Shown here: positions 33,383-41,646 of the stretch, one piece after another
Numbering within the stretch: the stretch's first letter is position 1
Layout of the letters: each line of letters starts with the position of its first letter
Origin: Streptomyces sp. ICBB 8177
GTDB lineage: Bacteria; Actinomycetota; Actinomycetes; Streptomycetales; Streptomycetaceae
Reading direction: 5' to 3'
DNA length: 64,000 bases
Assembly (NCBI RefSeq): GCF_003144095.1
Contig: NZ_NSKH01000023.1
Span: 1 to 64,000, forward strand
Notes under the pieces: generated by a model
What the model saw: the letters and a program-made list of their open reading frames with translations, nothing else
Told to the model about the DNA's origin: nothing
Database searches by the model: none
Position numbers and translations under genes: made by a program

Positions 33383-33889
33383 ATGACGCCGGAAGTGGCC
33401 GCCGTGGCGGCGGAACTCGTGGACATGGCCGAGGCGGACCACCGGGCCGCCGGCTGGGCCAACAGCGAGGACCCGTCGGAGCAGTTGGCCTGGCGCCGCC
33501 TGACCACGCGGCACGCGGACCGTCTCGCGGAGATCATGGACGCGCAGGGGTGGCCCACGGCGGAACGGTTCGGTGCGGACGCGGCGCGGGCGGCCTGGCT
33601 GGTCGCCCAGCACGCCGACCGGCAGTTGGACGTGCAGCGGCGCGCCCTGCGGCTGATGGAACGAGCGGCGGCTCAAGGGGCGTGCGGCGCGAGGGAGTTG
33701 GCCTTCCTGCGCGACCGCGTGCTGGTGAACGAGGGACGGGAGCAGATCTGCGGCACCCAGATCGCGGGGGTCAGGGACGGCGCCCCCGTCCCGTGGCCGT
33801 GCGAGGACCCGGAGCGCATGGACGACCGCCGCGCGCAGGCCGGCATCCCACCGTTCGCCGAGTACGTCGCCCACTTCCCGGTGGCCTGA
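33383..33889 (+). CDS. DUF6624 domain-containing protein
   Basis: A 168-residue soluble, mostly helical protein. The pattern LTTRHADRLAEIMDAQGWPT, ERFGADAARAAWLVAQHADR, LMERAAAQGACGARELAFLRDRV and VNEGREQICGTQI is typical of DUF6624, a family that in other contexts occurs beside secreted or toxin-like genes but has no known activity. The conserved WPT, AWLVAQHAD and GTQ motifs suggest a binding or hydrolytic pocket. The ATG at 33383 has GGAGTGGGG upstream. It is convergent with the TetR gene and seems to be transcribed alone. Confidence 0.85.
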   Translation: MTPEVAAVAAELVDMAEADHRAAGWANSEDPSEQLAWRRLTTRHADRLAEIMDAQGWPTAERFGADAARAAWLVAQHADRQLDVQRRALRLMERAAAQGACGARELAFLRDRVLVNEGREQICGTQIAGVRDGAPVPWPCEDPERMDDRRAQAGIPPFAEYVAHFPVA

Positions 33890-33927
33890 CGTCGCGGGCG
33901 CCGGGCGGCCCCGGTCGGTTCGGCGCG

Positions 33928-34533
33928 TCAGTTCGCGCGCGGTCTGAGCAGGGCGTCGATCAGGGTGTCCAGCAGGCCGCGCGGGATGCTCGCTCCGGTC
34001 AGCGCGCGGTAGACGACCGGGCCTAGCAGGGCGTCCATCGTGGTGTCGGGGCCGAGGGCGGGTGCGATCTCGCCCGCGTCCGTCGCACCGGCGAGCATCG
34101 CACGCTCCCGCGCCCGGCGCGGCGCGAGATAGCGCTCGTGGAGACTCCTGGCCGTGTCGGGGTCGTGCTGCGCCTCGGCGATGAGCGCGAGCAGGACCTT
34201 CCCCGCCGGGTCCCGGGTGAGGAACCGGACGAAGCCGCGCAGGTAGGCGCGGATGCCCGCCGCCGTCGGCTCGTCCGCCGCAACGGGGAGTGCCTTGGCG
34301 GTGTCCTCGATGAGCGTGTCGAGCAGGATCTCGACCTTCGACGGCCACCAGCGGTAGATCGTCTGCTTCGCGACGCCCGCGCGGCGCGCGATCGCCTCGA
34401 CCGTCAGCGCGCCGAAACCGTGCTCGGCCAGCAGGTCGTCCGCGGCGTGCAGCACGGCCAGGCGTGCGGCCTCGTCGCGCCGGTTGCCGGAGTGCGGCCT
34501 GCGGGGCTGGGAACGCGTGGCGGCGTCAGACAT
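33928..34533 (-). CDS. TetR/AcrR family transcriptional regulator
   Basis: A 201-residue repressor. The N-terminal helix-turn-helix reads AVLHAADDLLAEHGFGALTV, then EAIARRAGVAKQTIYRWWPSK, a standard TetR signature. The C-terminal domain (about 80-200) fits TetR_C_16-type ligand domains. Upstream lies a tandem pair of 13-bp palindromes placed between this gene and the divergent SDR gene, and these are the probable operators. The start is taken at MSDAATRSQ (34533); three extra codons upstream are possible. The likely role is to repress itself and the SDR oxidoreductase until an unknown substrate is present. Confidence 0.93.
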   Translation of the reverse strand: MSDAATRSQPRRPHSGNRRDEAARLAVLHAADDLLAEHGFGALTVEAIARRAGVAKQTIYRWWPSKVEILLDTLIEDTAKALPVAADEPTAAGIRAYLRGFVRFLTRDPAGKVLLALIAEAQHDPDTARSLHERYLAPRRARERAMLAGATDAGEIAPALGPDTTMDALLGPVVYRALTGASIPRGLLDTLIDALLRPRAN

Positions 34534-34578
34534 GCGCAACACGATACCGGGCGGGCCTGCCGTGATCTCACCTTGTCG

Positions 34579-34604
34579 AGACGTAGCGTCTAGACGTAGC
34601 GTCT
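34579..34604. promoter_or_regulatory. Tandem pair of 13-bp palindromes, TetR operator
   Basis: AGACGTAGCGTCT occurs twice head to tail (34579-34591 and 34592-34604). Each copy is the palindrome AGACG-TAG-CGTCT. The pair is 45 bases upstream of the TetR start and 65 bases upstream of the SDR start, an ideal place to control both. Confidence 0.8.
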
Positions 34605-34669
34605 AGGCAATGAGGAACCCGCACCGCGTGGACGGTGATCCGGGACCTCGCGCCATGAAGGAGAGACCC

Positions 34670-35455
34670 GTGAACACCGATCCCGCCACGTCCGCCATGC
34701 CTGCCACGTCCGCCATGCCTGCCACGTCCCCCATGCCTGCCACGTCCCCCATCCGCGCCGCGCCCGCCGCCTCCGACCGCCTCGCGCTCGTCATCGGGGC
34801 CTCCAGAGGACTCGGCCTCGTCCTGGTCCTCGAACTCCTGCGCCGCGGCTGGCGCGTCGTCGCCACGACCCGCCGGGAAGGCGGCGAGCTGGAGGCGTTC
34901 GCCGACGCCTGGGACGGACGGCTGGTCATCGAGTCGCTGGAGATGACGAGCCCCGCGCGACTGGCCGCCCTGCGCGACCGCCTGGAGGGCCGCCGGCTCG
35001 ACCTGCTCTTCGTCAACGCGGCGATAGACCGCGGCGACCTGCCCATCGGCGAGGTGTCGACCGAGATGTTCACCGAGGTCATGGTCACCAACGCGCTGAG
35101 CCCGCTGCGCGCCGTCGAGACGCTGGACGGACTCGTCGCACCCGGCGGCACCGTCGCGGTCATGTCGTCGGAGCAGGGCAGCATCACGCGCAACACCGAG
35201 GACGGCTACGAGCTGTACAAGGCCAGCAAGGCTGCCCTCAACCAGCTGATGCGCAGCTACGCCACCCGTCGCGCCGACGACGGCCGCACCAAGCTGCTCA
35301 TTGACCCCGGCCACAACCGCACCGCGCTCGGCGGGCCCGACGCGCCCCTCGCCCCCGAGGACAGCGTCCCGGCCGTCGTCGACGTCCTCGAAGCCCAGGC
35401 GGGCGCCCCCGGCCTGCGCTTCCTGGACCGCCACGGCGAGACCGTGCCCTGGTAG
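34670..35455 (+). CDS. SDR family oxidoreductase
   Basis: A 261-residue short-chain dehydrogenase/reductase. The cofactor motif is GASRGLG (about residue 44), then VNAAIDRGD (the NNAG-like strand), catalytic Ser in VMSSEQGS, and the YxxxK motif YELYKASKAALNQLM. The Rossmann fold is preceded by 25 residues encoded by an 18-bp tandem repeat (ATSAMP repeated), unlike ordinary family members. The GTG start at 34670 has AAGGAGAG 5 bases upstream. It is divergent from TetR across tandem operators, so it is probably substrate-inducible. The substrate is unknown. Confidence 0.92.
   Translation: MNTDPATSAMPATSAMPATSPMPATSPIRAAPAASDRLALVIGASRGLGLVLVLELLRRGWRVVATTRREGGELEAFADAWDGRLVIESLEMTSPARLAALRDRLEGRRLDLLFVNAAIDRGDLPIGEVSTEMFTEVMVTNALSPLRAVETLDGLVAPGGTVAVMSSEQGSITRNTEDGYELYKASKAALNQLMRSYATRRADDGRTKLLIDPGHNRTALGGPDAPLAPEDSVPAVVDVLEAQAGAPGLRFLDRHGETVPW
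34685..34756 (+). repeat. 18-bp tandem repeat inside the SDR gene (4 copies)
   Basis: Four successive 18-base units of the form GCCACGTCCGCCATGCCT encode ATSAMP, ATSAMP, ATSPMP and a final diverged copy at the N-terminus of the SDR protein. The unit is a multiple of three, so copy-number changes would keep the frame. Confidence 0.85.
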
Positions 35456-35463
35456 GCCGCGAC

Positions 35464-35552
35464 GGCCCGCCTCAGCCGACGGTCTGACGGCCCGCTTCAG
35501 CCGACGGCTGACGGACCGCCTCAGCCATCGGTCTGACAGGCCGCCTCAGCCG
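35464..35552. repeat. 25-bp degenerate tandem repeat over the hydrolase stop codon
   Basis: About 3.6 units of the form GGCCCGCCTCAGCCGACGGT-CTGAC (35464-35488, 35489-35512, 35513-35537, 35538-35552 partial). The last partial unit contains the stop codon of the minus-strand hydrolase; the others repeat the same stop-containing sequence downstream of it. Confidence 0.8.
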
Positions 35553-36379
35553 CAAGCCGCCGCGGTCGGGTCCAGCAGCGCCGCGGCCACCGCGTCCGGG
35601 GCCTCCAGCGGCAGCAGGTGGCCCGCGCCGGGTACGACGTCGAGGCGCGCGTGCGGAATGTGCGGCAGCAACTGTTCGCGCAGTACGTGCGGCGGCTCGA
35701 CCTGGTCGTGCTCTCCCGCCAGCACGGTCACCGGCACCTGGATCCGCCGTGCCGCGTCCGCGATGTCCCACGCGATGCCCCGCAGCGGCCACTCCTGCCG
35801 CGCCCGCGCGTCCGCGGCCAGGCTGTCCCGTACGACGGTGGCCCGGACGGGTTCGGGCAGCGGGGCCGCGGTGAGGACGTGGTCCAGGGCGTTGCCGACG
35901 TCCTCCGGTGTGTCGTAGGCGTGCGCGAGAGTCTGCCGGTACGCCTCGGTCACGTGCGCGGGCGGCTCGGGCGGCGCCGGGGCCACCAGCACCAGCCCGG
36001 CCAGCCCCAACGGCCGCCGTGCCGCGAAGAGTTGCGCGACCTTGCCGCCCATGGAGTGCCCGACGACCACGTACCGCTGCGATCCCACGGCCGCGACCAC
36101 GGTGGCGAGGTCGTCGGCGAGCTCGTCGAGGTCGTAGGGGCCGGGGAGTTCTCGTGAGGCGCCCCAGCCGCGCTGGTCGAAACGGACCGTGCTCCGGGTG
36201 CCGGGCAGCCGTTCGACCACCGCGTCCCACGTGGCCGCGGAGCCGCCCCAGTAGTGGACGAGGACGAGGGCGGGCGCGCCGGAGTCCGCGGGCCCCGCGG
36301 CATCCGGTCCGCCCGTCCTCGTCCGTACGTCGAGAAATCCGCCCTTCACCGGGACCGCTCTGGTGATTTCGGTCGACAT
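35546..36379 (-). CDS. Alpha/beta fold hydrolase
   Basis: A 277-residue cytoplasmic hydrolase. The oxyanion-hole motif is LVHYWGGSAATWD (an HW/HGG variant), the nucleophile elbow is GHSMGG, the acid is in VLAGEHDQVEP, and the catalytic His is in PGAGHLLPLEAPDAV. The group includes esterases, haloperoxidase-like and C-C hydrolases; the substrate cannot be told. The ATG at 36379 follows a clear CGGAGGAACG. The gene is divergent from an AraC-type regulator 128 bases away, its probable regulator. The stop codon lies in a degenerate 25-bp tandem repeat. Confidence 0.92.
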   Translation of the reverse strand: MSTEITRAVPVKGGFLDVRTRTGGPDAAGPADSGAPALVLVHYWGGSAATWDAVVERLPGTRSTVRFDQRGWGASRELPGPYDLDELADDLATVVAAVGSQRYVVVGHSMGGKVAQLFAARRPLGLAGLVLVAPAPPEPPAHVTEAYRQTLAHAYDTPEDVGNALDHVLTAAPLPEPVRATVVRDSLAADARARQEWPLRGIAWDIADAARRIQVPVTVLAGEHDQVEPPHVLREQLLPHIPHARLDVVPGAGHLLPLEAPDAVAAALLDPTAAACG

Positions 36380-36438
36380 CGTTCCTCCGGGAGTCGGCGA
36401 CGGGTGGTCTCGATCACCGGTTGCCCGCCGCGCATCAG

Positions 36439-36449
36439 CGTCAATGACG
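36439..36449. promoter_or_regulatory. Short palindrome CGTCA-A-TGACG between hydrolase and AraC genes
   Basis: An 11-base palindrome in the divergent promoter region, 60-70 bases from either start. It is too short to be certain, but it is the only symmetric motif in the interval. Confidence 0.3.
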
Positions 36450-36507
36450 TGCCGCTTTCTCGGCGAGCACGCCTTCGACGCTACATTCGTACTGATGACG
36501 AGCCCCG

Positions 36508-37407
36508 GTGGAAAGGCGCGCAGAGATTGTGGAAAACGGTCACGTGGCCGACGTGCGGCAGGTGCGCTACGTTCCCGCCTTCGGGGCGCCCTTCGGCGTC
36601 GAGGTCCTGAGTTTCGCGCGGCTGCGCGGGATGGACACCACCGGCCGCCGGGCGCAGTCGCAGCGGCCGGACTTCCACGTCCTCGGCCTGGTCGCGTCCG
36701 GGGCGGGCGGACACGTGGCGGACTTCGTGCCGTATCCGCTGCGGGAGGGGAGCGTGGTGTGGATCCGGCCGGGCGTGGTGCACCGCTGGAACGACATCGA
36801 ACGCCTCGACGGCCCCCTGATCCTCTTCCGCCACGACTTCCTGCCGCCGGAGGGCTCCGCGGCGCGTTCGGCGGCGGACGTGTTCGGCCCGGCCTGCTGG
36901 CAACTCGCCGACGGCGTATGGCCGTTGGCCCTCGCCGGGGCGGACCTGCTGCGACGCGAGCACGCGACGGCGGCCGCCTCGCCCGGCACGGCCTCGCCGC
37001 CCCTGCTCGCACACCTGCTGGCCGCGCTGGTGCTGCGGGTGACGCCGGGCGCGGCGGGCGCTGCCGTGAGCGGCCCCGACGAGGGGGACCGGCAGGTGTT
37101 CCTCCGGTACCGGGCCGCTGTCGAGGAGCGGTTCGCCGAACGGCACGACGTGGCGTCCTACGCCGCCGCCCTCGGCTACGACCGGCGCACCCTGACCCGC
37201 GCCACGCGTGCCGCCACCGGACTCGGCGCGAAGGAACTCCTCGACCAGCGCGTCCTGTTGGAGGCCAAGCGGCTGCTCGCCCACACCGGCCTGCCGGTCG
37301 CCGGATGCGCCCGACGCCTCGGCTTCCGCGACGCCGCGAACTTCACCACGTTCTTCCGCCGCCAGACGGGGACCACGCCGAGCGCATGGCGGACGACGTC
37401 CGGCTGA
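36508..37407 (+). CDS. AraC family transcriptional regulator
   Basis: A 299-residue regulator. The N-terminal cupin-like sensing domain reads DFHVLGLVASGAGGHVADF to VVWIRPGVVHRW, and the C-terminal 100 residues hold two helix-turn-helices: VASYAAALGYDRRTLTRATR and VAGCARRLGFRDAANFTTFFRRQTG, the latter matching the AraC signature closely. It starts at GTG 36508, or at another GTG 21 bases later. Divergence from the alpha/beta hydrolase suggests that it activates that gene. The last codons and stop (WRTTSG-stop) are duplicated 32 bases downstream as part of a tandem repeat. Confidence 0.9.
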   Translation: MERRAEIVENGHVADVRQVRYVPAFGAPFGVEVLSFARLRGMDTTGRRAQSQRPDFHVLGLVASGAGGHVADFVPYPLREGSVVWIRPGVVHRWNDIERLDGPLILFRHDFLPPEGSAARSAADVFGPACWQLADGVWPLALAGADLLRREHATAAASPGTASPPLLAHLLAALVLRVTPGAAGAAVSGPDEGDRQVFLRYRAAVEERFAERHDVASYAAALGYDRRTLTRATRAATGLGAKELLDQRVLLEAKRLLAHTGLPVAGCARRLGFRDAANFTTFFRRQTGTTPSAWRTTSG

Positions 37408-37478
37408 TGACGCTCGCCTGGCGGACGACGTCCGGCTGATGACCGTCGTCTGGCGGCCTCACGTTCGGTTGATGGCGC
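37387..37478. repeat. 32-bp tandem repeat covering the AraC gene's stop codon
   Basis: Three units begin at 37387, 37419 and 37451. The first 25 bases of the first two units are identical (starting TGGCGGACGACGTCCGGCTG), and the third is diverged. The first unit contains the AraC stop codon; the second repeats it outside the gene. The array ends at the stop of the convergent cupin gene. Confidence 0.85.
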
Positions 37479-37479
37479 G

Positions 37480-37932
37480 TCAGACGCCGGGTCGCGGCTC
37501 CAGGCGCGTGCCGTGGGCGACGACGAGGGACATGATGTCGCTGGGGGCGTCCAGTTCGACGCGGTGCCAGCGCCCGCGCGGGACGATGACCGCGCTGCCC
37601 GCCGGAACCGCCGCCTCCTGCTCGGTCTCCCCGTCCGACGCCCGCTCCGGGCGGACGTGCAGCCGGATGCCACCGGTCAGGCAGGAGACCACCTCGTCCG
37701 CGTCGGCGTGCACCTCCCAGCGGTCCGCGTGCACGTCGGCGTCGGTCTCCGCGTGGAACGTCATCAACTGCCAGCCCTCGCGCGAGGGATCGAACGCCCG
37801 CGGTTCGGCGTGCGCCCGGCCGTCGCCGTCCAGACGCACGAAGGAGGCGAAGAGATCGACGGGCGTGATGGGGGTGATGGGCGTGATGGGATTGATGCGA
37901 TTGATGCGATTGATGGGATTGATGGCCGTCAT
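37480..37932 (-). CDS. Cupin domain-containing protein
   Basis: A 150-residue protein. After a peculiar N-terminus of about 24 residues made of NPI/NRI/TPI repeats, a single cupin barrel follows: HADRWEVHADADEVVSCLTG (metal-binding motif 1 with His/Glu positions), GGIRLHVRPE, and PAGSAVIVPRGRWHRVEL (motif 2). Such small cupins bind metals or sugars and often act as isomerases, dioxygenases or stress proteins. The function is not assigned. The ATG at 37932 has AAAGGACC upstream. The N-terminal repeats come from 9-bp units (ATTGATGGG-like) on the other strand. It probably shares a transcript with the upstream esterase. Confidence 0.87.
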   Translation of the reverse strand: MTAINPINRINRINPITPITPITPVDLFASFVRLDGDGRAHAEPRAFDPSREGWQLMTFHAETDADVHADRWEVHADADEVVSCLTGGIRLHVRPERASDGETEQEAAVPAGSAVIVPRGRWHRVELDAPSDIMSLVVAHGTRLEPRPGV

Positions 37933-38047
37933 GGCTGAGGTCCTTTCTCGGGTGGGGTGGAAGCGGCCGCCTCGCCGGGTGCGGCGAGAGGGGAGCGCGC
38001 GTCGGGGACGGAACGCGCGTCGGGGACGTCGCGCCGGCGGCACGGGA

Positions 38048-38944
38048 TCAGTCGCCCACCGCGCGACGCAACGCCGCCGCCAGTTCGTTGATCTGACGCT
38101 GCGACATTTCGACCGACACGATGGCCTGGGAGCCGTGGAACGTGCCCGCCCACTGGTGCAGTTCGACGGACACGCCCGCCTGGAGCAACCGCAGCGCGTA
38201 CCCGATGCCCTCGTCGCGCAGCGGGTCGAACTCCGCGGTCGCGACGTACGCGGGCGGCAGCCCGGACAGATCCGCGGCCCGCGCGGGAGCCGCGTACGGC
38301 GTGCCGGGTTCGCCGCCGAGGTAGTGGCCCCAGGTCGCCGCCAGTTTGTCCCGCGTCATCCAGGGCGTATCGGTGAACTCCCTGGCCGACCACGTCTCCT
38401 GGCGGTCGTCCAGTTCCGGCTGGTTGAGCAGCTGGAAGCGGATGCGGGGGCCGTCCTGGTCGCGTGCCCGCAACGCCACCGCCGCCGCGAGACCCGCGCC
38501 CGCGCTGTGCCCGCCGACCGCGACGCGCTCCGGATCGGCGCCCAGCTCGTCGGCGTGCCCGGCGACCCACACCAGCGCGGCGTAGGCGTCGTCGAGCGCG
38601 GCCGGGAAGCGGTACTCGGGGGCGAGCCGGTAGCCGACCGAGACGACCACCACGCCCGCGCTGTCGGCGATCCTCGTCGCCCACGGCTGCTCGGTGTCGA
38701 GGTCGCCCATGACGAACCCGCCGCCGTGCAGCCACACGATGGCTCCCCGCGCACGAAGCGGCCGGTAGACCCGTACCGGCACCGGCGGATCGCCGGGGAC
38801 CGTGCGGTCCTCGATCGTCATCGCGCCGGTGTCCGGCACGGGCGCGGACGCGGCCAGCTCGGCGAGCCCGCCGCGCGCGGTGACCGGATCGGACAGATCG
38901 GCGGGAGGGAAGAGGGGGACGAATGCTTCGAGTTCGGGATCCAT
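38048..38944 (-). CDS. Alpha/beta hydrolase, hormone-sensitive-lipase-type esterase
   Basis: A 298-residue carboxylesterase-like enzyme. The HSL-family oxyanion motif HGGGFVMGDLD is present, the nucleophile elbow is GHSAGAG (GDSAG in most relatives), the catalytic acid is in ATAEFDPLRDEG, and His is in HQWAGTFHGSQAI. Small acyl esters are the likely substrates. The ATG at 38944 was chosen over an upstream low-complexity extension. The gene is divergent from a PucR-type regulator, with a 35-bp tandem repeat in the gap, and is followed 115 bases later by the cupin gene. Confidence 0.92.
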   Translation of the reverse strand: MDPELEAFVPLFPPADLSDPVTARGGLAELAASAPVPDTGAMTIEDRTVPGDPPVPVRVYRPLRARGAIVWLHGGGFVMGDLDTEQPWATRIADSAGVVVVSVGYRLAPEYRFPAALDDAYAALVWVAGHADELGADPERVAVGGHSAGAGLAAAVALRARDQDGPRIRFQLLNQPELDDRQETWSAREFTDTPWMTRDKLAATWGHYLGGEPGTPYAAPARAADLSGLPPAYVATAEFDPLRDEGIGYALRLLQAGVSVELHQWAGTFHGSQAIVSVEMSQRQINELAAALRRAVGD

Positions 38945-39036
38945 GACCCCCATCCTCACCGCCGCCGCGCCCGGGATCAGCCGCCATCCGGCGCGCGTCA
39001 CGGCCGCCTCGCGCACCGGTCGGCGCGTCCGCTCCG

Positions 39037-39128
39037 GCGCGCGGTCCCGGCGGTCCGGTCCTGGCGGTTCGGGACGCGGTCCCGGAGGTCCGGTCCTGTC
39101 GGTCTGGCGCGCGGTCCCGGCGGTCCGG
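39037..39128. repeat. 35-bp tandem repeat in the esterase/PucR divergent promoter region
   Basis: About 2.6 units of the form GCGCGGTCCCGGCGGTCCGG followed by TCCTGGCGGTTCGG run from 39037 to 39128 and end 6 bases before the -10 of the PucR-type gene. It may hold regulator sites or may be slippage. Confidence 0.75.
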
Positions 39129-39146
39129 CGCGCGTATCCTCCTGCC

Positions 39147-40181
39147 ATGGAGGCACTGGTCGAGCGCCTGTCGTGGCTGGACGCGCGAGCTGAGGGCGCG
39201 CTGCGCGTCGTCACGTTCTACGACACGCTGATCAGCCGCCGTGTCGACCTTCCCGCGCTCGCCCGGGCCTCGGCGGGCCTCGCCGAATGCGCGGTCGGCA
39301 TCCGTCTGCACGGCACAGGCCCGGCGATCCGCATGGCCCTCGACGGCGGCCCCGCGCCCGACCCGGCCCGGCCCGCGTCCACCAGCCGGCCGGTCACCCT
39401 GGACGAGGAGGAGATCGGCTCGGTGTGGCTGGAACGTTCCGCCGCACCCGGTCCGCTCGACGAACTCCTGCTGGACCGGCTCGCCATCGCCGCCGCCTCG
39501 GTCGTCGAACGGTACGGTCCGGCCCGGACCACCATGGCCGACCCGGCCCTGGTCGAACTCGCGATCAGCCCCGAAACCGACGAGGCCGCCAGGTCCCGGG
39601 CGCTGCGACTGCTGGGCTTCGCCGCCGGCGCGCCCGTGTGGGTCGTCGCCGTACGGTCGGACCGCCCGCTGGACCAGGTCGCGAACGCGGTCCGCCCGAC
39701 CCGGCCGATGAAGGCGGCGCCCCTCGCCGAGGTGGGCGTCATCCTGGCCGCGGGACTCGACCCGGCCCGCTTCCCGGCGGACGTGCGGGCGGGCATCGGC
39801 CTCGCGGACGCCCCCGACCGCTGCTGGTGGCAGGCCCGCACCGCCCTGCGCTTCACGACCCCGCGCGATCCGGTCGTCCACTACCGCGATCTGGGCGCGG
39901 TGGCGCTGCTCGCCCAGCTCCCGCCCGACGCCGTACGGGACAACGCCGACGTGGCCGCGATCGCGCGGGTGGCCGGGGACCGGCACGACCTGGAGACCCT
40001 GGACGCCTACTGCGCCACCGGCTCCCAGCGCCGCGCCGCGGACCTGCTCCACCTCCACCACAGCAGCGTCGCCCGGCGCCTCGACCAGATCGGCGGGACG
40101 CTGGGCGTCGAACTGTCCGCGCCGGACGGCCTGATGCGGGCCCGGCTCGCACTGCTGGCCTGGCGACTGCTGGAACCGTGA
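39147..40181 (+). CDS. PucR/CdaR-type helix-turn-helix regulator
   Basis: A 344-residue protein. The C-terminal 60 residues read LETLDAYCATGSQRRAADLL-HLHHSSVARRLDQIG, the PucR/CdaR C-terminal helix-turn-helix. The N-terminal part (residues 1-280) includes a GGDEF-like degenerate region with WQARTALRFTTP, as common in this family of metabolite-responsive activators. TATCCT (39135-39140) lies 6 bases before the ATG, so the message is probably leaderless. It is divergent from the esterase gene, its likely target. A perfect 16-bp terminator follows. Confidence 0.87.
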   Translation: MEALVERLSWLDARAEGALRVVTFYDTLISRRVDLPALARASAGLAECAVGIRLHGTGPAIRMALDGGPAPDPARPASTSRPVTLDEEEIGSVWLERSAAPGPLDELLLDRLAIAAASVVERYGPARTTMADPALVELAISPETDEAARSRALRLLGFAAGAPVWVVAVRSDRPLDQVANAVRPTRPMKAAPLAEVGVILAAGLDPARFPADVRAGIGLADAPDRCWWQARTALRFTTPRDPVVHYRDLGAVALLAQLPPDAVRDNADVAAIARVAGDRHDLETLDAYCATGSQRRAADLLHLHHSSVARRLDQIGGTLGVELSAPDGLMRARLALLAWRLLEP

Positions 40182-40237
40182 GCCCGGTTCCCTCAACTGG
40201 CCTTACACGTAGCGCTGTTCGGTGAGAAGTAATGGGG

Positions 40238-40279
40238 CCGTGCCCCGGCGCCGGTGTGAGGAGCGGCGCCGGGGCACGG
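40238..40279. terminator. Bidirectional terminator between PucR and sedolisin genes
   Basis: A perfect 16-bp stem, CCGTGCCCCGGCGCCG (40238-40253) with its complement at 40264-40279 and a 10-base loop, located between convergent genes. Confidence 0.88.
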
Positions 40280-40343
40280 CGGATGCGGGGAGGCGCGGCG
40301 TCGGACGCCGGACCCAACTGCTGTGCCGCGAGGGCGGGTTCGT

Positions 40344-41618
40344 TCAGTCGTGGAAGGCGGCCGTCCCGTTCGGGGAGCCGAGGCCGGTCGGGCCGTCGTA
40401 GCCCTTCTCCGCCGTGCAGAAGTACGCGGGGGAGCAACTGCCGTTGTCGCCGCTGGTCACGTCGTTGAGCGCGCCCGGGTCCGCGTACGGGAAGGACGCC
40501 GGGTTCGAGCCGGACGCCGGGGCGCCCGCGTCGGCGTAGACACCGGCGATGACCGGGGTGGCCGCGCTGGTGCCGCCGTACACGCCCCAGCCCTTCTCCT
40601 GGTAGCTGTCGTACACCGCCACACCGTGCCCGGGATCGGCCACCGCCGCGACGTCCGCGGTCATGCGCTTCGAGCAGCCGGTGTCCTTCTGCCACGACGG
40701 CTTCGCCTCGTACGCCGAGCAGCCGGAGCCGGTGCCCTCACCGGACTTGGTGTTCCACACCGTCTCGTTCCAGCCGCGCGCGTTCGACGACTTGACGAGC
40801 GAGGTGCCGCCCACCGAGGTCACGTACGGGGAGGCGGACGGGTAGCCGACACCCCAGGAGTAGTCCCAGTCGCCGCTGCCCGCGACCACCGCGACGCCCG
40901 GGTGGTCGTAGTAGTCCTTGTCGTAGGTGGAGTCGGACGAGGTCTCCTTCCATATGTAGCTGTTGGACACGAACTTCGCGCCCAGCTTGACGGCCTCGTT
41001 CACGGCCGCGCCCATGTCCGAGACGCCGCCCTTGTCCGCCTCGACGAACAGGATCTTCGCGTCCGGGGCGATCGCGGAGACCATGTCGAGGTCGAGGGAG
41101 TCCTCCGCGCCCTGGTTCGCGCTTGCCTTCGAGGGCAACGGGCTCGACTTGCCGGAGGAGTTGACCTCCTGGAAGCAGCCGTTGGACGTGGTGCAGGCGG
41201 GCAGGCCGTACTGCTTGCGGTAGGTGGCCAGGTCGCTCGCGGCGTCCGGGTCGTCGTAGGCGTCGATGACGGCGATGGTCTGGCCGGAACCACCGTTCGC
41301 GGACAGCCCGTACGCGCTCTGGAGATCGCCCGGCCCGTAGCCGGAGGGCGTGGAGTGCGGGCTCACGCCGAACGCGCTGACCGGCTCGGCGGGATCGTTC
41401 ACCTGGAGGACGTCGCAGGAGGCGACGGTCGTGCTGGGCGCGCCGCAGAGCTGACGCCAGGTCAGGTGGGCGGCGGTGTGGGCGGCAGTGCGGGCGGCGG
41501 CGTGTGTCGCCGGTGCGGCGCCGGCCGTTCCGGCCACCGCGAGCGCGGCGACCGCGAGGACGCCGGAACCGACGGAGGCCACGAGGACCTTCGGATACGT
41601 GCGGGAGTGCTGGGGCAT
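40344..41618 (-). CDS. Secreted S53 family serine-carboxyl peptidase (sedolisin)
   Basis: An extracellular acid-active endopeptidase of 424 residues. A signal peptide (about residues 1-33, core VLVASVGSGVLAVAALAVAG) precedes the mature domain. Catalytic Glu and Asp are in EDSLDLDMVSAIAPDA, the oxyanion Asp region is in VAVVAGSGDWDYSWG, and the catalytic Ser is in GGTSAATPVIAGV. The typical large N-terminal propeptide of sedolisins is very short here, as in many actinobacterial members. The ATG at 41618 has GAGGAAC upstream. It is the last of four secreted hydrolases transcribed leftwards. Confidence 0.93.
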   Translation of the reverse strand: MPQHSRTYPKVLVASVGSGVLAVAALAVAGTAGAAPATHAAARTAAHTAAHLTWRQLCGAPSTTVASCDVLQVNDPAEPVSAFGVSPHSTPSGYGPGDLQSAYGLSANGGSGQTIAVIDAYDDPDAASDLATYRKQYGLPACTTSNGCFQEVNSSGKSSPLPSKASANQGAEDSLDLDMVSAIAPDAKILFVEADKGGVSDMGAAVNEAVKLGAKFVSNSYIWKETSSDSTYDKDYYDHPGVAVVAGSGDWDYSWGVGYPSASPYVTSVGGTSLVKSSNARGWNETVWNTKSGEGTGSGCSAYEAKPSWQKDTGCSKRMTADVAAVADPGHGVAVYDSYQEKGWGVYGGTSAATPVIAGVYADAGAPASGSNPASFPYADPGALNDVTSGDNGSCSPAYFCTAEKGYDGPTGLGSPNGTAAFHD

Positions 41619-41646
41619 GGGTGTTCCTCGGAGGGTGAGGGTTGGA

